Shown here piece by piece: positions 1 through 6,393 of a stretch of 35,949 nucleotides of DNA. Under the pieces are notes generated by a model, which had not been told where the DNA came from, did not search any database, and saw only the letters and a list, made by a program, of their open reading frames with translations. The first letter of the stretch is position 1, and every line of letters starts with the position of its first letter. The stretch comes from a virus: the IMG/VR virus record IMGVR_UViG_3300044712_001059, positions 1-35,949 of that record; one strand, written 5' to 3'. The position numbers and the translations under genes are program-made.

Positions 1-246
1 GTAAAGCAACCCACCTTTGAGGAAATCGGCTAATCTTAGGGTGGCGTCCTGATCTGTATCGGTTAAGTAATAGGTGAGATTATTCCGACAGGTTCTTTGA
101 CTGTATCCGTAAGAATCATTGAACGTTGCGTAATTTATAAAATTCACAAACAGGAATAAAAGAGTCGCCCCCCCAATCCAAAGGACCTTCAAAATACGAT
201 ACCAGATTTTTTCGTTCAACCTTTTGATTGATTTTTGTCCGTCCAT
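1..246 (-). CDS. Membrane protein, N-terminal part (gene crosses the window ends)
   Basis: An ATG at 246-244 opens a frame of exactly 82 codons that reaches base 1 without a stop. Continuing from base 35949, the frame matches the open frame that ends at 35668, which gives one protein of 175 residues. The first part has a basic start (MDGQKSIKRLNEKIWYR), then a hydrophobic segment at about residues 16-38 (transmembrane), then a polar region. The function is not known. The basic WYR-plus-membrane-segment layout resembles small proteins I recall from Patescibacteria genomes, but that is an impression only. A leftward promoter sits at 269-297. The gene lies opposite to the late operon and next to another membrane-protein gene, so it is probably a moron expressed in the prophage. 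Confidence 0.7.
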   Translation of the reverse strand, partial: MDGQKSIKRLNEKIWYRILKVLWIGGATLLFLFVNFINYATFNDSYGYSQRTCRNNLTYYLTDTDQDATLRLADFLKGGLLY

Positions 247-268
247 TTTGAAGACATTATTTTCTCTG

Positions 269-297
269 ATTAAAAACCAAATGGGACGGCAAGTCAA
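269..297 (-). promoter_or_regulatory. Leftward sigma70-like promoter for the membrane-protein cassette
   Basis: Read on the minus strand there is TTGACT (297-292), a 17-nt spacer and TTTAAT (274-269). It lies about 25 nt before the ATG at 246. The -35 is good and the -10 is weak. No Shine-Dalgarno sequence follows. Confidence 0.5.
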
Positions 298-318
298 ATA
301 TATTTCTTGCTGTTAAAA

Positions 319-347
319 TTGAAAAATGCCATTTTGGGTGCTATATT
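319..347 (+). promoter_or_regulatory. Rightward sigma70-like promoter of the folded RNA
   Basis: TTGAAA (319-324), a 17-nt spacer and TATATT (342-347). Transcription would start near 354, just before a run of stable helices and with no reading frame following. This supports a dedicated RNA gene. Confidence 0.6.
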
Positions 348-353
348 CTCCCT

Positions 354-499
354 GTTCTTTGACAAATGTCGGATTGGTACCCGACCGTAAACACACATCG
401 AGGCCGTAAGGCCATTACATACCCGCCTACTTGAGGTTTAAAGTACCAACTTTGACCTTGATGTGGGCCTCAGTGGGCGGATATGTGCTGGTCTTTTTT
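354..499 (+). ncRNA. Candidate structured small RNA with pseudoknot and T-run terminator
   Basis: No credible protein is encoded here. From the promoter at 319-347 the RNA would carry: a hairpin GTCGG/CCGAC near 368-385; GGCC-GTAA-GGCC at 402-413; a long helix pairing 417-436 with 468-486 (about 18 pairs, one mismatch, one bulge); and a small AAAG/CTTT hairpin inside that loop. The stretch 394-403 (CACATCGAGG) can also pair with 456-465 (CCTTGATGTG). The first lies outside the long helix and the second lies inside its loop, so the pairing would form a pseudoknot. A run of six T at 494-499 follows the helix, as at an intrinsic terminator. I do not recognise the family. The fold was worked out by eye. 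Confidence 0.6.
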
Positions 500-722
500 A
501 ATACCCGGTTAAAGGATAATTCTCTGTCTTGCTACGGGGCAGAAGTGGAGTAACAAAGTGGCGATTTTATCCTTTAATCCATACCAGCATGACTGGCCTT
601 CTCTGCCGCAAGTGCGGCCGCCCGATAGTAATTCGGACAAAGAAAAACGGGGACAAATACCCCGTTCATACTCATTAGCCGTGAGTTCAGCCCCATCGAA
701 AGGTGGGGCTTTCTTGTATATA
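500..722 (+). other. Further hairpin-rich non-coding stretch after the small RNA
   Basis: Several stems can be seen: AAAGGATAA (511-519) with TTATCCTTT (567-575); CCAG/CTGG (584-596); GCCGC-AAGT-GCGGC (605-618); and AACGGGG (646-652) with CCCCGTT (660-666). The stretch ends in the terminator hairpin at 689-716. It may be a second RNA, or the 3' part of one long transcript that reads through the T-run at 494-499. No convincing gene was found on either strand. Confidence 0.4.
689..716 (+). terminator. Rho-independent terminator, rightward
   Basis: AGCCCCA (689-695), an 8-nt loop, TGGGGCT (704-710), then a T-rich tail from 711. It closes the non-coding region before the next late promoter. Confidence 0.65.
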
Positions 723-775
723 TTATCGGACAAGTAATGTCAAGTTGGCAAGTGTAATTCCTTGACTAATCCAAC

Positions 776-819
776 TTGCATTTTCGCTGACCTGGCGTAT
801 CTTCAGAAATTGGCGCAGG
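776..819 (+). promoter_or_regulatory. Late promoter cassette, copy 1
   Basis: TTGCAT (776-781), 16 nt, TATCTT (798-803), then GGCGCAGG (812-819), with the ATG at 835. The same order and spacing recur before the genes at 1549, 15701 and 28125. GGCGCAGG would lie at the very start of the transcript. Confidence 0.75.
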
Positions 820-834
820 TGGAATCATAAATTT

Positions 835-1485
835 ATGGTTACACTACCGCCTGACAGCTGGTTCCCGCCCCAGAAGATCATCTCCGCTCTTGCCTCACAA
901 CCGGAAACCAAGCCAAAAAATAGTTTTCTGTCCAGCCTTATTCCAACCGCTCATGCTGCATATGCCGGGCCGAAAGCTCTGGGTTTTGTCAGTGCGAAAA
1001 TGGAGGGAAAAACCTTCAGTTCTTCGCAGGATGCTATCCCGAGATTTGAAATTGATGACAGTCGGGCAACGCTGATTAAGGGTGTTGATGAGGTGGCGAA
1101 GGATTTGAACAGTAAAAAGAAAGTGACGCTGGGAGACGTTTTAAAACATGATGAGCTCTACAGGAATTATCCGGATCTGAAGAAAATCCAGCTCGAACTC
1201 CTGCCGGCCGACGCCGTCCCGGGATTTAAGGGTGGAACCGTAAATGCCCAGGTGACGCCCACCGACATCATCCAGCTCGGCAAAACGTCGCTCGGTGGTG
1301 GGGAGCCGCTCAGGAAAAATCTGATGCACGAAATTCAGCACATTATCCAGCACAAAGAGGGCATGACTTACCAAACCAGCCCCAAACAGCCGTACATGAT
1401 GAAGCCCGGCGAAGTGGAGGCCCGGGAAGTGTCAGACCGAATCAATTTAACTGCGGCGCAGAGAGTAAGGAAGCCACAAAAGTAA
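835..1485 (+). CDS. HExxH metallopeptidase-like virion or polyvalent-type protein
   Basis: A 216-residue protein. Residues 165-169 are HEIQH, a zincin HExxH motif, and the GEVEAR segment near 192-197 supplies a possible third ligand glutamate. The LYRNYPDLKKIQ segment, the HEIQHIIQ..EG segment and the EVEAREVSDR segment resemble, in order, the peptidase-like domains found in large phage polyvalent proteins that are injected with the DNA. That resemblance is from memory. The first 50 residues are proline- and alanine-rich with a mildly hydrophobic stretch (FLSSLIPTAHAAYAG). It has its own late promoter cassette and no Shine-Dalgarno sequence. It could instead be a lysis-related peptidase. The zincin fold is fairly secure and the role is not. 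Confidence 0.7.
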   Translation: MVTLPPDSWFPPQKIISALASQPETKPKNSFLSSLIPTAHAAYAGPKALGFVSAKMEGKTFSSSQDAIPRFEIDDSRATLIKGVDEVAKDLNSKKKVTLGDVLKHDELYRNYPDLKKIQLELLPADAVPGFKGGTVNAQVTPTDIIQLGKTSLGGGEPLRKNLMHEIQHIIQHKEGMTYQTSPKQPYMMKPGEVEAREVSDRINLTAAQRVRKPQK

Positions 1486-1489
1486 AGGC

Positions 1490-1533
1490 TTGCTTTTTTA
1501 AAATTCTGGCGTATCTTTCAGAATTGGCGCAGG
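1490..1533 (+). promoter_or_regulatory. Late promoter cassette, copy 2
   Basis: TTGCTT (1490-1495), 16 nt, TATCTT (1512-1517), GGCGCAGG (1526-1533), with the ATG at 1549. The GGCGCAGG-to-ATG gap is 15 nt, as in copy 1. Confidence 0.75.
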
Positions 1534-1548
1534 TTGAAGTCTTCAATC

Positions 1549-2409
1549 ATGACTACAACCTACTTAAGAAACCAGCCAACCTATGCACGAGGAATTAATC
1601 TGGCTGGCCAAACGGTTCAGACAAACAACGGTCCGTATGTAATGCGGGGCGCGTCTTCCGGTCCGGCCGTGAGAACTCTTCCAAACTATGTCCAGGGCAG
1701 GCCGGTCTCCCAGGATGATCTTTCCAATGCCCGGAATGCTCAGGCTCAAGCCGTGGCAACCGTCGGAAATAATATGCCATCCGGTGTCCAGATAAACAAA
1801 GTCAGACAGGGATGGATGTCGAATCTGAATCCGGAACTCCGGGGCGGTGTCGCGGAGGCAACTGTCAACGGAGCGCCGATCAGGATACCGAACGCCCTGA
1901 TGCAGCAGTTGATGTTTACGGATGCCTACAATCAGGGCCGGAGTAACGCCGTTGGAGACTTTTTCAATGCCTCCAGGAATCCGGATCCGAAGGTTTATCA
2001 GTATGCCAATTACGACGCTACCCAACAGCGCTTTAATAAAATTCTTGCAGACAATCCCCAGTGGACCACGGATCAGCCGCTGGATCCATATAAAGCTGCT
2101 CAAGAAAAGGCCATGGCCGCTTCCAGCCGATATAATCAATATATGGGGGAATTGGCCAAGCCCCAGAAAGAAACTCGCACCGCCGGCGGGCAAATGCTCG
2201 GAGGTGATGTGATGGGTGGGTTGAGAAAGAAAGCAGACCAGGCGTTGGATGAAGTCAGGTCTTATGCCCCGGAACTGAACGCCAGACGGGCCAGTTACTT
2301 TGGAGACCTGCAGGCAACGCGCACTCTGGAAGCACAGCAAAATGCGTTTAAAAATGGAGTAAAGGCAACTTATTCAAATCTCCCAATCCGGGAGACCGTA
2401 GTTCGCTAA
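1549..2409 (+). CDS. Virion-type protein sharing an N-terminal module with the CHAP protein
   Basis: A 286-residue protein with no known catalytic motif. ATG 1549 is preferred to the in-frame TTG at 1534 because it keeps the 15-nt gap to GGCGCAGG. Residues about 17-43 (LAGQTVQTNNGPYVMRG...) match residues about 37-65 of the 973-residue CHAP protein encoded at 30908-33829. The DNA of the two copies has diverged, so the match is kept at protein level. The rest is polar and rich in Ala, Gln and Asn, with probable helices near the C-terminus. Its late promoter, its place beside the lysis genes and the shared module suggest a minor virion or ejected protein. This is inference. Confidence 0.7.
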   Translation: MTTTYLRNQPTYARGINLAGQTVQTNNGPYVMRGASSGPAVRTLPNYVQGRPVSQDDLSNARNAQAQAVATVGNNMPSGVQINKVRQGWMSNLNPELRGGVAEATVNGAPIRIPNALMQQLMFTDAYNQGRSNAVGDFFNASRNPDPKVYQYANYDATQQRFNKILADNPQWTTDQPLDPYKAAQEKAMAASSRYNQYMGELAKPQKETRTAGGQMLGGDVMGGLRKKADQALDEVRSYAPELNARRASYFGDLQATRTLEAQQNAFKNGVKATYSNLPIRETVVR

Positions 2410-2420
2410 CCAAAAAACAC

Positions 2421-2618
2421 ATGAAGGAAAAGTTAATCAAGTCAGCTCTCATCGCTCTTGGCGGGGCTTTAATAACCATTGTCCCTCTTCTGACGGTGGA
2501 AATCACGGACTGGCTTACAAAGTCCGACCCCATCGACTGGCGGACACCGTTGGCCATGGGGATCACGGCCCTGGGTACCTGGATTGTGAACACTGTTCGG
2601 GAATTAATTAAAAAATAA
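2421..2618 (+). CDS. Holin-like small membrane protein
   Basis: A 65-residue protein with a short basic N-terminus, a hydrophobic segment at about residues 8-29, a polar turn rich in Asp and Trp, a second hydrophobic segment at about 43-59, and a basic C-terminal tail (RELIKK). Two membrane spans and a position directly before the amidase are typical of a holin, which would form the membrane lesion that releases or activates the endolysin. The start is preceded by the AACCAAAA box (TAACCAAAAAACAC then ATG) rather than a Shine-Dalgarno sequence. The family was assigned by topology and position only. Confidence 0.7.
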   Translation: MKEKLIKSALIALGGALITIVPLLTVEITDWLTKSDPIDWRTPLAMGITALGTWIVNTVRELIKK

Positions 2619-2622
2619 ACAT

Positions 2623-3240
2623 ATGAAAGCGATTTTCCTCGACGCAGGCCATGGAAAAAACGTCCTGGGTGCCTATGACTACGGAGCTTGCCGCATATAT
2701 CATGGCCAGCTTTTTAAGGAGCGGGAATTTGCAAAAGACATCGTTTCCACGATGAAAAACATTTTGTCGAGCAAGGAAGAGCTGAAGGGCTGTCTCATTC
2801 AAACCGTCGGCCTTGAGACAGATACGACCCCGGCTAAAAAGATGGCATTCATCAATCAGACGATCAGAGAAAACCGGTTCCCCGTGCTGAGTTGTTTATC
2901 GGTCTCAATCCATATGAATTCGGTAGCCTTTGGCGAAGCAAGGGGGTTTGAGGTCTGGCGGCAAAAAAGAAGCGCAACGGCAACCCTGCTGGCAGATGAG
3001 ATTGTGAAAGCCTGGGGAGATTATAAAATCCTGCCACTTCGGCCAAGACCGGTGATGTCCACCTCTCTTAACTCCAAATGGCACCGGCTTTACATAGATG
3101 ACGCGGTCTGTCCCGCAGTTCTGGCGGAGGTCGGATTTATCTCAAATTTCAACGATTTATCAGCGGTCAAACAAGATACCGGCCGGGTTGCAGAATGCCT
3201 GGCGCACGGGATTTTAAGTTTCATCCGCAATAATGGGTAA
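2623..3240 (+). CDS. Endolysin: N-acetylmuramoyl-L-alanine amidase (Amidase_3 type)
   Basis: A 205-residue protein. It cleaves the amide bond between the glycan strand and the stem peptide of peptidoglycan at lysis. Zinc ligands and catalytic residues are visible: DAGHG at residues 7-11 (His10), a Glu in FKEREF (33-35), SIHMNS (His97), and AVLAEVGFISN with Glu169. The length is that of a catalytic domain alone; no cell-wall-binding repeat is attached. No signal peptide is seen, so export would need the holin gene just upstream (4-nt gap). It overlaps the next gene by 8 bases. Identification is firm. Confidence 0.92.
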   Translation: MKAIFLDAGHGKNVLGAYDYGACRIYHGQLFKEREFAKDIVSTMKNILSSKEELKGCLIQTVGLETDTTPAKKMAFINQTIRENRFPVLSCLSVSIHMNSVAFGEARGFEVWRQKRSATATLLADEIVKAWGDYKILPLRPRPVMSTSLNSKWHRLYIDDAVCPAVLAEVGFISNFNDLSAVKQDTGRVAECLAHGILSFIRNNG

Positions 3241-3646
3241 AAACCGCCGCTATTCGCAGACGGTCCACCATGTCGTGCCGAGCTCACGGCGGGATGAAGG
3301 TTTCAATCCCGGACTGAGAGTTAATCTGAGGGATCTTCGAAAAACCTACCATGAGAACTGGCATCGGCTTTTTGCAAATAAAATACCCTCCGAAATTGTG
3401 GACGCGGTTGTTCAAGTACAACACAATGTAATCCGTCCGCAGGTTCGAAGGGTAATAGAGGCACTTTGTGACCTACCTAAGCGAGATTTTTATGTAACTG
3501 AGATTCTGACTGAATATGCAGATGAGGACTTTGACCCCATGGATGTCGAGCTGGTCCGTGGTGAACTGAAGCGGCGGATTCAGGAATTGCTCGAATGGCT
3601 TAGCGGTGATGCTTCGAATGAATGTCCCGAAGATAAGAATCCGTGA
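3233..3646 (+). CDS. HNH-like small protein of unknown role
   Basis: A 137-residue protein. The N-terminal half has HHVVPSSR (His12-His13), then NPG, then HENWHRLFANKIPSEIV. That arrangement recalls a cysteine-free HNH or beta-beta-alpha fold (HH..P.S, N, H...H). The C-terminal half is acidic and helical. It starts 8 bases inside the endolysin gene, so translation is probably coupled, and its last 47 bases overlap the convergent integrase gene. A nuclease acting on DNA at packaging or lysis is possible, but nothing proves activity. Confidence 0.65.
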   Translation: MGKNRRYSQTVHHVVPSSRRDEGFNPGLRVNLRDLRKTYHENWHRLFANKIPSEIVDAVVQVQHNVIRPQVRRVIEALCDLPKRDFYVTEILTEYADEDFDPMDVELVRGELKRRIQELLEWLSGDASNECPEDKNP

Positions 3647-4478
3647 TGTGGGTGTAGACTTGGGTTGTGGTGACGGAAGCATGACCAAGTAATTGCTGGA
3701 TTGCCGGCAGGGGAGCACCATTTTTCAAAAGCTCCGTGGCGAACGTGTGTCTCAGGGTATGGGGCGTAACCTTTTTATCGATCCCTGCAGCTTTGGCGTA
3801 CTTTTTGACAATCACCTCGATCATTGCCACCCCCAGGCGTTTCCCCGTACAGGTAACAAAAAGGGCCCTTGCCGCGTCCTCCCGGAGGGACAGATACCGG
3901 TCAAGAGCCCTTCTAGCGGGTTCTGAGATAAAAACGATTCTATACTTTCGGCCTTTACCCAGAACCCGTACACTGTTTTCGCGCACATCATCGCGATCAA
4001 GTGAGTAAAGTTCCCGGACCCGACATCCGGTAGAGTAGAGAAGCCTGATGATTGCCGTATTTCGGATTGATTTTATAAGATTTACGTCTTTGATTTTGAG
4101 AATCTTGTCCAGCTCGGACCGCTCCAAATATGAAGGCTCGGGCCTGTCATATTTACAGGTCTCTACTTTATAGTATTTTAGCGTTGGAAAATCCCGGACA
4201 AAGCAGAATTTTAAGAATTGCCGTAAAACAATGAGGTGGTACTGGATGGTGTTTAGACCGAGCCCCTTTTCTCTAAGTTTCAGGCGAAAACTATCAATAT
4301 CCGAGTTATCTATCAACTTTATATCTTTTCCTCTTAAAACCTCTAAAAACGCATATAGGCAGGACCGGTAGTTTCTCAGGGTAAAAGGGCTGTAATTCTT
4401 AATAATTTCAAGATACTCTAAATATTTGTCAATCAAGTCGAGCACATGGTAAATCGGCCTGTCCACTATTTCACACAT
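3600..4478 (-). CDS. int: Tyrosine site-specific recombinase (phage integrase, XerD-like)
   Basis: A 292-residue protein. An N-terminal SAM-like core-binding domain covers about residues 10-95 and the catalytic domain about 115-290. The active-site set is visible: Arg153 in STGCRVREL, Lys175 in GKGRKYR, His240 and Arg243 in HTLRHTFATEL, His266 in LLGHAS, and nucleophile Tyr275 in TTQVYTHI. It would integrate and excise the phage at attP/attB. An excisionase-like gene lies at 4840-5013. No Shine-Dalgarno sequence is present. The 3' end overlaps the convergent late gene by 47 bases, so late transcription would run antisense into it. The attP core cannot be located by eye; the AT-rich stretch at 4479-4530 is one candidate. 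Confidence 0.95.
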   Translation of the reverse strand: MCEIVDRPIYHVLDLIDKYLEYLEIIKNYSPFTLRNYRSCLYAFLEVLRGKDIKLIDNSDIDSFRLKLREKGLGLNTIQYHLIVLRQFLKFCFVRDFPTLKYYKVETCKYDRPEPSYLERSELDKILKIKDVNLIKSIRNTAIIRLLYSTGCRVRELYSLDRDDVRENSVRVLGKGRKYRIVFISEPARRALDRYLSLREDAARALFVTCTGKRLGVAMIEVIVKKYAKAAGIDKKVTPHTLRHTFATELLKNGAPLPAIQQLLGHASVTTTQVYTHITDSYLRDIHSKHHR

Positions 4479-4503
4479 AGTTAAACAAATATTAAAAAAT
4501 ATA

Positions 4504-4659
4504 TTACAAATTTCTTAATTTTTGTATCGATGTTTGTTTGGCGGCCTCGATAATTTTCGTGGCCTCTTCATAGCCGACCTGCTCCATGATCTGGTCGAAA
4601 AGAAACACCAGTGATTCGAAAAGGTTGCCGGCTTCACTCTTGATTTCTTCTATCTTCAT
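4504..4659 (-). CDS. Small acidic helical protein, unknown
   Basis: A 51-residue frame starting MKIEEIKSEAGNLFESL and ending IEAAKQTSIQKLRNL. It is acidic, with a regular hydrophobic spacing that suggests two helices. It begins inside the end of the zinc-ribbon gene at 4634-4843 and stops 25 bases before the integrase start. Its place in the tightly packed leftward operon and its compact composition support it as a real gene. No family recognised. Confidence 0.6.
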   Translation of the reverse strand: MKIEEIKSEAGNLFESLVFLFDQIMEQVGYEEATKIIEAAKQTSIQKLRNL

Positions 4660-4843
4660 AAGGAAATTTAAATAATGTTTTGTGGTAGCGGATCCTGTTA
4701 ATTATCATCAATTTTGTTCTCGGCGTGACCTTGCAGGGCAAGTCGGTTAAGGGGTTGACGGTCCGGAGCCCGCACAGCTGACATTCAAGAACTTCCTGAT
4801 CCGCAAAAGTCTTGAATCCGGTGGAGGTGAATTGATGACTCAT
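4634..4843 (-). CDS. Small Cys-containing protein, unknown
   Basis: A 69-residue protein. CQLCGLRTVNPLTDLPC at about residues 21-37 gives a CxxC plus a third Cys, a possible partial zinc-binding knuckle. The C-terminal half is basic (RTKLMIINRIRYHK). Its ATG overlaps the stop of the excisionase-like gene (ATGA), so the two are probably translated together. No family recognised. Confidence 0.65.
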   Translation of the reverse strand: MSHQFTSTGFKTFADQEVLECQLCGLRTVNPLTDLPCKVTPRTKLMIINRIRYHKTLFKFPYEDRRNQE

Positions 4844-5013
4844 GGCATTAAGAGGATTAAACCCTTTCGGTGAATCATCATTTTTCGGTCGGATTTTGAG
4901 AGAAAGTTTCTAAGCCTGAATTCGTTTGGCTTGAGCCTGGCGTAAAAATCCTGTTTAGATACGCCTAAATATTTCGCCGCCATCTCGGCGTCGAACCATT
5001 GTTTTTGTTTCAT
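4840..5013 (-). CDS. Excisionase-like small DNA-binding protein
   Basis: A 57-residue frame. The sequence WFDAEMAAKYLGVSKQDFYA at residues 6-25 fits the winged-helix or MerR-like start of phage excisionases and AlpA-type regulators (a W..eEvA.yLgvs...vY pattern), and a basic tail follows (SDRKMMIHRKG). Such proteins bend attachment-site DNA and steer integrase toward excision, or act as small regulators. It is three genes upstream of the integrase in the same transcript, which suits that role. It overlaps the next gene by ATGA. The helix-turn-helix is fairly clear; excisionase function is inferred. Confidence 0.7.
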   Translation of the reverse strand: MKQKQWFDAEMAAKYLGVSKQDFYARLKPNEFRLRNFLSKSDRKMMIHRKGLILLMP

Positions 5014-5022
5014 AAGTTTAAA

Positions 5023-5214
5023 TTATTTGATTTTAGCGAGCCATCTTTGCGTAGCTCTTGCGAGTTTTAGTCTTTTTCGGTTGTTTTCGCGCGTCAGCTT
5101 GTTGCCTGGCTGCCAGCTCTGGAAGATCTGCCACTTTAAATGCTCGATTCTTTCCTCTAAAAGAAAGTTTAAGAGCGCCTTTGGCGTATCGATGGCGTTT
5201 ACTTTTTCTGTCAT
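5023..5214 (-). CDS. Small basic helical protein, nested out of frame in its neighbour
   Basis: A 63-residue protein, MTEKVNAIDTPKALLNFLLE at its start, then helical and basic (NNRKRLKLARATQRWLAKIK at the end). The start at 5214 is chosen because the AACCAAACAAAAA box lies directly before this ATG, as at many genes of the operon. Nearly all of the gene lies inside the 101-residue frame at 5033-5338, in a different frame. Composition is natural and protein-like. No family recognised. Confidence 0.65.
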   Translation of the reverse strand: MTEKVNAIDTPKALLNFLLEERIEHLKWQIFQSWQPGNKLTRENNRKRLKLARATQRWLAKIK

Positions 5215-5338
5215 TTTTTGTTTGGTTAGATAGTTGGACGATCTCACTGGGCTTGAGACCGGTATCACGTTGGATAAATAAAAGAGGGGCGTTCTTTTGG
5301 AGTAAATCCAAAGCACGCTCCCGGGTTTCGGTGAGCAT
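5033..5338 (-). CDS. Putative helix-turn-helix protein with overprinted C-terminal half
   Basis: A 101-residue frame preceded by an AACCCAAACAAAA box before the ATG. The first 40 residues (ALDLLQKNAPLLFIQRDTGL and on to KPSEIVQLSN) look like a helix-turn-helix of the type found in small phage regulators. The last 60 residues are very basic and overlap the 63-residue gene at 5023-5214 in another frame. The N-terminal part is credible. The C-terminal part may be a by-product of the overlap after loss of an earlier stop codon. Function unknown. Confidence 0.55.
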   Translation of the reverse strand: MLTETRERALDLLQKNAPLLFIQRDTGLKPSEIVQLSNQTKNDRKSKRHRYAKGALKLSFRGKNRAFKVADLPELAARQQADARKQPKKTKTRKSYAKMAR

Positions 5339-5366
5339 TTTTGTTTGGGTTATGAATTGAAATCTA

Positions 5367-5672
5367 TTATTCGAACAAGGCGTTACATCCGATACATCTG
5401 TCTATAAAAAGCGGATCTATGTTCTGATATTTAACGTGGAAATCACTGTATTTCACATCGTCCGGATCGTCACTGGATCTGCCACAGTTTCCGCAGGTAT
5501 AGGTTTCAATCCGGCCTGAGCCTCCACACTCCTCGCAGTCCTCATCGTCTATTTCCAGTTCAGCCGTCAGATTGTTTTCCAGGGCCGCCCCGAGTTCATA
5601 ACCTTTCTTGGCCAGCTCTATATGCTGCGGATTCCCGAACTCAAGCCTTTTTGGTGTTTCAATTTTATTCAT
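5367..5672 (-). CDS. Zinc-ribbon protein with DnaJ-like cysteine motif
   Basis: A 101-residue protein. Residues about 46-66 carry CEECGGSGRIETYTCGNC, a CxxCxGxG pair as in DnaJ-type zinc centres, and a further CIGC near residue 93. The N-terminal half is acidic and helical. The box AACCAA precedes the ATG by about 10 nt. It overlaps the HNH gene by 8 bases. A structural zinc protein for DNA, RNA or protein binding is likely; the partner is unknown. Confidence 0.75.
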   Translation of the reverse strand: MNKIETPKRLEFGNPQHIELAKKGYELGAALENNLTAELEIDDEDCEECGGSGRIETYTCGNCGRSSDDPDDVKYSDFHVKYQNIDPLFIDRCIGCNALFE

Positions 5673-5979
5673 AAAGCCGATTGGTTATCTTGTTTACGAT
5701 TGGCGCAGTCTTACGCTCCAGATCACGAAGATATTTCCCCAGTAACGGGACCGTCTTCGGATTCCGATAATCGAGCTGATTTGCCTTGATCTGATTGCAG
5801 GTCCGGCACATATATTGCCAGTTAGATTCGTCATCCCAGATTGCATCCTCCTGGAGAAACAGCCTAAGCATCTGGACCGGGATAATATGGTCGACCGTTT
5901 CAGCCTGTCTACCGCAGGAGCATTGGTGGTTTTTAGCGTCCTTCTGCCACTGGGCTAGTTTCGAGCCGTGTTTTTTCAT
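5665..5979 (-). CDS. HNH endonuclease
   Basis: A 104-residue protein from ATG 5979. This start is chosen over the upstream TTG at 6015 because AATCCCAACACC lies directly before it. The HNH fold is complete: CSC at residues 20-22, VDHIIP with Asp30-His31, Asn53 in ESNWQYMC, and CRTCN with Cys58 and Cys61, then IKAN. Such phage HNH proteins nick or cut DNA and often work with the terminase in packaging, but here it is in the early operon, far from terminase. It could also be a free-standing homing-type nuclease. Confidence 0.85.
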   Translation of the reverse strand: MKKHGSKLAQWQKDAKNHQCSCGRQAETVDHIIPVQMLRLFLQEDAIWDDESNWQYMCRTCNQIKANQLDYRNPKTVPLLGKYLRDLERKTAPIVNKITNRLYE

Positions 5980-5989
5980 GGTGTTGGGA

Positions 5990-6232
5990 TTAAGGTTTAA
6001 TTTCGGATTTCCCAACCTGCCATAGATGCAAAGTAAATGGGTGGACGTTTACGAACTCCTCAAGCGGCGGAAAAATCTGGGCCATATATGCGACGGTCGG
6101 CAGGTATTTATAGCGGATTTCCTTCATCTCTTCATAGGTCGGAAGGCGGTCGGGGCATGACATAGAAAGATGCCATTTCCCACCATCTTTTGAGAGGATG
6201 CAGCTTACTCCGTTGTGATTAAATAATTTCAT
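5990..6232 (-). CDS. Conserved phage protein of unknown function
   Basis: An 80-residue protein. The pattern WHLSMSCPDRLPTYEEMKEI, then RYKYLP, then FPPLEEFVNVHPFTLHLWQV matches a small phage family I recall, in which a W.HLS.S...R.PT..E....RY...P core is followed by PP...YVN.HP..FHLW (a DUF7694-like group). The role of that family is not known. The box TTTAACCAAGACACC stands directly before the ATG, and the ATG overlaps the stop of the gene at 6229-6393. Confidence 0.75.
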   Translation of the reverse strand: MKLFNHNGVSCILSKDGGKWHLSMSCPDRLPTYEEMKEIRYKYLPTVAYMAQIFPPLEEFVNVHPFTLHLWQVGKSEIKP

Positions 6233-6393
6233 GGTGTCTTGGTTAAATTTGGTGGATTTCGATGGTCAAATAAATAAACACAGAGCCGGAAATGTTCTTC
6301 GCAGAGTATGTAGGTCTCCTCATCGCCGAACTGATTGGTGACTACAAAATTTATTCTCAGGCAGGGGATACATTCCGGGCAGAGATTTATCAT
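6229..6393 (-). CDS. Tiny zinc-binding protein, unknown
   Basis: A 54-residue frame. CPEC at residues 5-8, Cys11, then LCEEHFRLC near residues 30-38 form a likely Cys4 or Cys3His zinc site. The ATG is preceded by a CACCAACC box. The gene overlaps both neighbours by ATGA (6229-6232 and 6390-6393), which strongly supports it as real and translationally coupled. No family recognised. Confidence 0.7.
   Translation of the reverse strand: MINLCPECIPCLRINFVVTNQFGDEETYILCEEHFRLCVYLFDHRNPPNLTKTP

Noticed and set aside
509-733. Leftward 74-residue open frame in the non-coding region
   Set aside because: It runs through several hairpins and the terminator, has no start-codon box, and has an unnatural composition. 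It is best explained as the complement of structured RNA.
1564-2340. Long 258-residue leftward frame
   Set aside because: It is the shadow of the rightward virion-type gene at 1549-2409, with no start signal and a composition unlike real proteins.
5695-5710. GGCGCAG sequence resembling the late leader box
   Set aside because: It lies inside the HNH gene, lacks the last G, and has no -10/-35 at the required spacing.
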